Positions 61,401-64,000 of a DNA stretch of 64,000 nucleotides are shown here, piece by piece; the stretch's first letter is position 1; every line of letters starts with the position of its first letter. A program made the position numbers and the translations under genes. The notes under the pieces are model-generated. The model had not been told where the DNA came from. It saw only the letters and a list, made by a program, of their open reading frames with translations, and did no database searches. The stretch covers positions 73,696,643 through 73,760,642 of the forward strand of contig CM049307.1 of the NCBI GenBank assembly GCA_026874595.1. The letters are read 5' to 3'. This DNA is from Sipunculus nudus (taxonomy: Eukaryota > Annelida > Sipuncula > Golfingiida > Sipunculidae).

Positions 61401-62691
61401 CATTACTATCCAAGATCTTCTGTCAAGTTGATTTTTGGACCAATGCATGCATCCCTTATTGAGAAATTAATGATTTTGTGTGATTTTCACCATATATGGC
61501 AATATTCAAGGTCAAGGCCACTCATTGGAAAGGTCATGACCCCTATTCAAATAAACATTATCCTATAACCCATATCCATGTATATGCATAATATGAAAGA
61601 AATTTGTCCATTAGTTTTTGACTTATAATGCTCACAGTACTGATAAATGGCAATGATGGGGTATTAAACGGCACAAAACAAGTAAAAGAATAACAGGTGG
61701 TGCCACCTGTTTCTGGTACATGACAATACTTTCCAAGATCTTCGAACATGTTGATTTTTGGACCAATGCATGCATCCCTTATTGAGATATTAATGATTTT
61801 GTGTAATTTTCACCATATATGGCAACATTCAAGGTCAAGGCCACTCTAATAGGAAAGGTCATGACCCCAATTTATATATACATCATCCCATAACCCATGT
61901 CTATGTATTTGCATAATATGAAAGAAATCTGTCCATTAGTTTTTGACTTATAATGCTCACAGGTTATAAATGTACTGTTAAGTGGCAATGATGGGGTATT
62001 AAATGGCACGAAAACAAGTAAAAGAATAACAGGTGGCGCCACCTGTTTCTGGTACATGACATTACTATCCAAAATCTTCGGTCAAGTTGATTTTTGGACC
62101 GATGCATGCATCCCTTATTGAGAAATTAATGATTTTGTGTGATTTTCACCATATATGGCAATATTCAAGGTCAAGGCCACTCTCATAGGAAAGGTCATGA
62201 CCCCAATTTAAATAAACATCATCCTATAACCCATATCTATGTATTTGCATAATATGAAAGAAATCTGTCCATTAGTTTTTGACTTATAATGCTCACAGTA
62301 CTGTCAAGTAGCAATTTTGGGGATATTAAACGGCATGAAAACAAGTAAAGAATAATAGGTGGCGCCACCAGTTTCTGGAACATGACAACCCTATCCATGA
62401 TCTTCGATCAACTTGATTTTGGGATCAATCCATGCAAGTTTTCTTGAGATATTTAAGAATTTGTGTGATTTTCCCCAAAATTGAACCTATTCAAGGTCAA
62501 GGTCACTCTCCTAGTTGAGGTCATGACCTCATTTTAAATAGGCGTCGTCCTCTCACCCATATCTATACATATACCAAGTTTGGTAAAGATCTGTGAAATA
62601 TTTTTTGAGTTATTGTGTCCAAAAGAAATCTCTGCGGCGGCGGCAGCGCGACCATGCCTAAACCATAGTATCTCCAGACTATGTCTGGCGA
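58441..62691 (-). mobile_element. Helitron-like element F, copy 2
   Basis: On the minus strand it starts TCGCCAGACATAGTCTGGAG (hairpin), followed by ATACTATGG and a CGCCGCCGC tract. It ends with the hairpin TGGCACC-TGC-GGTGCCA, eight bases and CTAG at 58441. The flanking bases are A before and T after. Ends match those of 33410..35720 closely. The interior is an expanded tandem array with no Rep or helicase, so it is non-autonomous. Confidence 0.7.
58560..62340 (-). repeat. 659/660-bp higher-order tandem array (two about 330-bp subunits)
   Basis: The same landmark (an open frame start/end on the minus strand) recurs at 58920, 59579, 60239, 60898 and 61558, and a second at 59234, 59894, 60553, 61213 and 61872. 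Each set is spaced 659-660. Subunits differ by features such as an inserted CAGGTTATAAATGTACTGTT and by CTTCGAACATG versus CTTCTGTCAAG. Each subunit has ACAGGTGGCGCCACCTGT or a one-base variant. The minus-strand open frames of 63-72 codons are by-products. Confidence 0.88.
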
Positions 62692-64000
62692 TACAAATAA
62701 CAGGTTTCATAGTGAATTCACAAATATCACATTTTGGACTTCCAAATATCTTGAATATACTGAACTGGTAAAGTTAAGATTTGTATGACCTACAAATACT
62801 GATCCATATGCTGTGATAATTGACTGAATGTGAAAGTCGTCAGAGCTCAGAATAGAAAAGGAAAACCAGATATAAAGTTTTAATTCTTTTATTAAAAACT
62901 TGCACACATAAATATACATTCTCATCAAACTCTCACAGGACATAAAACAGGAAAACTGACAAGTGTTCTAGTAACTATACATGGATCTTCATGTTGCCAA
63001 CTGATATCTGGTACATAATTGACAGTTATGTCTGACAGGATAGGTCATAGTTGTATTAAGAAAACATTCTGCACAGGATAAATTATCTTAATTACTTGTA
63101 CATTCAAACTTGCATAAGACCGCAACGGCCCACCAAGTCTGCCCATACACTAGAACTAATCGTGGTGTAAATGATAAAAGCTTACACAGCCTAAAGTGAA
63201 CATACTATGTAATTTTTCCTTCTAGACATCAGCAAGCAAAGATTTCCCAAGTTCATGTATGTACTTCTATGTTGATACCTTTCAGTATCACAAGTTGATT
63301 CCATGGCATTTGTTACTCAAATCCTTAGTGAAATGAAAAAATTATAGATTATTTTTTTCAAGATTATTTTACATAATTTTTACAAGAACAGTTCTTGAAA
63401 TAGGGCAGGTTCAAGGTAGCACATGTACATATGGAATATGCTCATTAAACAGTTGTTTTGGTTTCTTTAATAATTATAGTTGCTTTAATGTTATTTCTGG
63501 AAATCTGCTGAAGATGAACTGACCTATTTCAAACTTTTATCTTTCTTTCTCTTCTGTAATGTCTGTGTGAGATTGTATAACACAAATACACATTCATCTC
63601 TCTCTCTCACACACACACACACACAATCTAATGAACAAAACCTTACATTTCTGCTGGTTCATTACAACCAAAATTAGACCTTTGAGGGGTTGTGGATCAC
63701 CAAATTAATCTATCTGGGGTAGTAATGCTTACTACACTCTCTCATGCCCATGGACACATCACTTCATACTTTTCATCTACATTACCTAAAAAATCAAATG
63801 ACTGTTCATGCACATTTGTTAGTTATAGTCTGATGACATTATATATACATACATACATACATATATATATACCTTTTCAGTACCATCACACTAAAATCCA
63901 AATTCTACACAGGCTGCAGCCTATACAGTGTCTTGATAATCATTAATTGTTTAAGGCTGGTCAAAGAATCATTCAATACCAACTGAAATTTGAATCAAAC
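62692..64000. other. AT-rich DNA with simple repeats, no gene seen
   Basis: It contains (CT)n followed by (CA)n at about 63598-63625 and (CATA)n/(TA)n at about 63843-63872. Short open frames have no motif. Confidence 0.45.

Noticed and set aside
58920-62072. Ten near-identical minus-strand open frames of 63-72 codons
   Set aside because: They recur exactly with the 330/660-bp tandem unit of a non-autonomous element and carry no protein motif; repetition of the DNA explains them.

Overview
The window is animal nuclear DNA: genes are split by GT-AG introns, intergenic DNA is AT-rich, and interspersed repeats dominate. The repeat content (non-LTR retrotransposons, tRNA-derived SINEs, Helitron-like elements with tandem internal units, TIR MITEs) and an invertebrate effector caspase point to a lophotrochozoan, most likely a marine bivalve. 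That assignment is inference from sequence style; no database was consulted.

Only two host genes can be supported. At the left edge, the minus strand carries the first coding exon of a fatty-acid-binding protein (728..797), with a TATA box and a CCAAT box upstream; the rest of that gene lies off the window. In the right half, the plus strand carries four exons of an effector (caspase-3/7-like) caspase (37329..37570, 42248..42423, 47702..47843, 50594..50832). They encode the whole p20/p10 protease, with catalytic His and Cys and a DEVD site in the linker between subunits. The exon(s) for the N-terminal prodomain were not found.

Everything else recognisable is repetitive. From left to right: a SINE end (1..118); simple and degenerate tandem repeats (2.5-4.2 kb); a TIR MITE (5.3 kb); a 7.5-kb nested palindromic complex (6.1-13.6 kb) in which one 4-kb element sits inside an inverted copy of itself and each carries a Helitron-like element; two apparently identical 696-bp direct repeats flanking 2.9 kb, which look like an LTR element without genes (13.8-18.1 kb); a composite repeat (20-21.9 kb); a 307-bp tandem duplication (22.3-23 kb); a 4.5-kb minisatellite with higher-order structure (25.4-29.9 kb); a Helitron-like element with a 289-bp tandem array carrying nuclear-receptor-type half-sites (33.4-35.7 kb). 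The caspase introns hold MITEs, a 66-bp minisatellite, a degraded reverse transcriptase and a SINE. Downstream are a 5'-truncated L1/Tx1-type LINE with target-site duplication (54.4-58.4 kb) and a second Helitron-like element whose interior is a 659/660-bp higher-order repeat (58.4-62.7 kb).

The most unusual material is the repeat system. At least three repeat families share a terminal GC-rich hairpin head, a palindrome (AGGTGGCGCCACCT) in their internal units, and a habit of expanding those units in tandem. Two of the families can be read in one nested insertion history.
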